Source: Campylobacterota bacterium (GTDB lineage Bacteria > Campylobacterota > Campylobacteria > Campylobacterales > QNZT01). Taken from it: a stretch of DNA of 34,196 bases. The translations under genes were made by a program, and so were the position numbers. Under the pieces are notes generated by a model, which saw only the letters and a list, made by a program, of their open reading frames with translations, had not been told where the DNA came from and ran no database searches. Numbering within the stretch: the stretch's first letter is position 1; each line of letters opens with the position of its first letter. Where the stretch lies: assembly GCA_022600175.1 (NCBI GenBank), contig JAHZKW010000143.1:1-34196 (forward strand), written 5' to 3'. Of this stretch, positions 33,782 through 34,196 are shown in pieces.

Positions 33782-33799
33782 ATGCGTTTTTGAGCAAGC

Positions 33800-33805
33800 A
33801 TTATA
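33800..33805 (-). promoter_or_regulatory. Extended -10 box of topA-bioB-antiporter
   Basis: TATAAT preceded by TGG on the minus strand, 19 bases before the topA ATG. Weak -35. Confidence 0.55.
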
Positions 33806-33954
33806 CCAAATTTGATTTAGTTGTTACTATCATTGAAAAAAATTAAATATATTAAATTTAAACGCCTTTTTAATTCAAAAAACAAAAATATTTCACATAA
33901 GTAATAATCAGTTCAAATAATAAAATTAAAAGTAAATTTTTTAAGAAAAAGGAT

Positions 33955-33980
33955 TAAGTTTTTTTACTTTTGTACGATTT
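33955..33980 (+). promoter_or_regulatory. Possible sigma-28 flagellin promoter
   Basis: TAAG (33955-33958), 16 bases, then CGATTT (33975-33980), about 50 bases before the flagellin ATG. The layout resembles the TAAA...CGAT sigma-28 (FliA) promoters of flagellin genes. No sigma-54 GG/GC pair with the right spacing was seen. The remaining 33806-33950 stretch is AT-rich with no gene. Confidence 0.45.
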
Positions 33981-34031
33981 TGTTTAGTAAGAAGCAAGGA
34001 TGCCTCTGAAAAAACACGAAAAGGACGTACA

Positions 34032-34196
34032 ATGGGTTTTAGAATAAACACAAACATCGGAGCGATGAATGCACATATGCATTCTTCAAACAACAATGTG
34101 GGACTAGATAAGTCTCTCTCTGCTTTAAGTTCAGGACTTAGAATCAATAAAGCAGCAGATGATGCCGCAGGACTTTCAATTGCGAATAAACTCTCA
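34032..34196 (+). CDS. Flagellin, 5' part only
   Basis: The 55 visible residues ([48 protein letters not shown]) are the conserved flagellin N-terminal D0/D1 region that mediates secretion and filament packing. AAAAGGA lies about 8 bases before the ATG. The gene runs off the window, so whether it is the major or minor flagellin cannot be told. Confidence 0.95.
   Translation, partial: MGFRINTNIGAMNAHMHSSNNNVGLDKSLSALSSGLRINKAADDAAGLSIANKLS

Overview
The window is AT-rich, gene-dense chromosomal DNA from a Campylobacterota (epsilonproteobacterial) genome, most like the free-living Sulfurimonas/Sulfurovum type. The evidence is gene content and order: recA-eno-FtsB-like-AMIN protein, fliQ next to murB, the futalosine-pathway enzyme MqnD, a UPF0323 lipoprotein beside a glutathionylspermidine synthase-family protein, a short BioB, and a polar-flagellin N-terminus. 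Promoters are mostly extended -10 boxes (TGnTATAAT) with weak -35 boxes. No rRNA or tRNA gene was seen, and no gene-free stretch exceeds 300 bases.

Left part (1-9174): the 3' end of mutS2; a beta-helix lipoprotein gene split by a frameshift on the opposite strand; a run starting with TTG codons (unknown protein, CvfB-like S1 protein, small membrane protein); a membrane-anchored Hsp20-like protein with a thioredoxin-fold partner; an aminotransferase; a Tat-exported M15-type murein peptidase; rpsU; an NfeD/SPFH membrane pair; and a small exported protein.

Middle part (about 9249-19891): a complete leftward type I-B CRISPR-Cas locus. In transcription order it is cas6, mntA, hepT, a 226-bp gap, cas8b, a separate cas11-like small-subunit gene, cas7, cas5, cas3, an unknown gene, cas4, cas2, cas1, leader, and a four-repeat array. 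Several points stand out. cas1 carries an in-frame UGA with 58 further open codons behind it. cas8b and its small subunit are separated only by one UAA codon in a single frame. A HEPN/MNT toxin-antitoxin pair is translationally coupled to cas6. The gap holds a strong rightward promoter, a degenerate CRISPR repeat, and a spacer-like segment that matches that promoter's own -35 region. The match starts exactly at the predicted repeat/spacer boundary and breaks at positions 6 and 12. This looks like a CreA/CreR-type crRNA-like regulatory guide and is the best candidate here for an undescribed system.

Right part (20013-34196): purT with the UPF0323 and glutathionylspermidine synthase-family genes; a PrcB-like lipoprotein; leftward mqnD, fliQ and murB; a coiled-coil protein; recA behind a perfect 22-bp inverted repeat that contains its ribosome binding site; eno with an FtsB-like and an AMIN-domain gene; leftward topA-bioB-antiporter; and the start of a flagellin gene.
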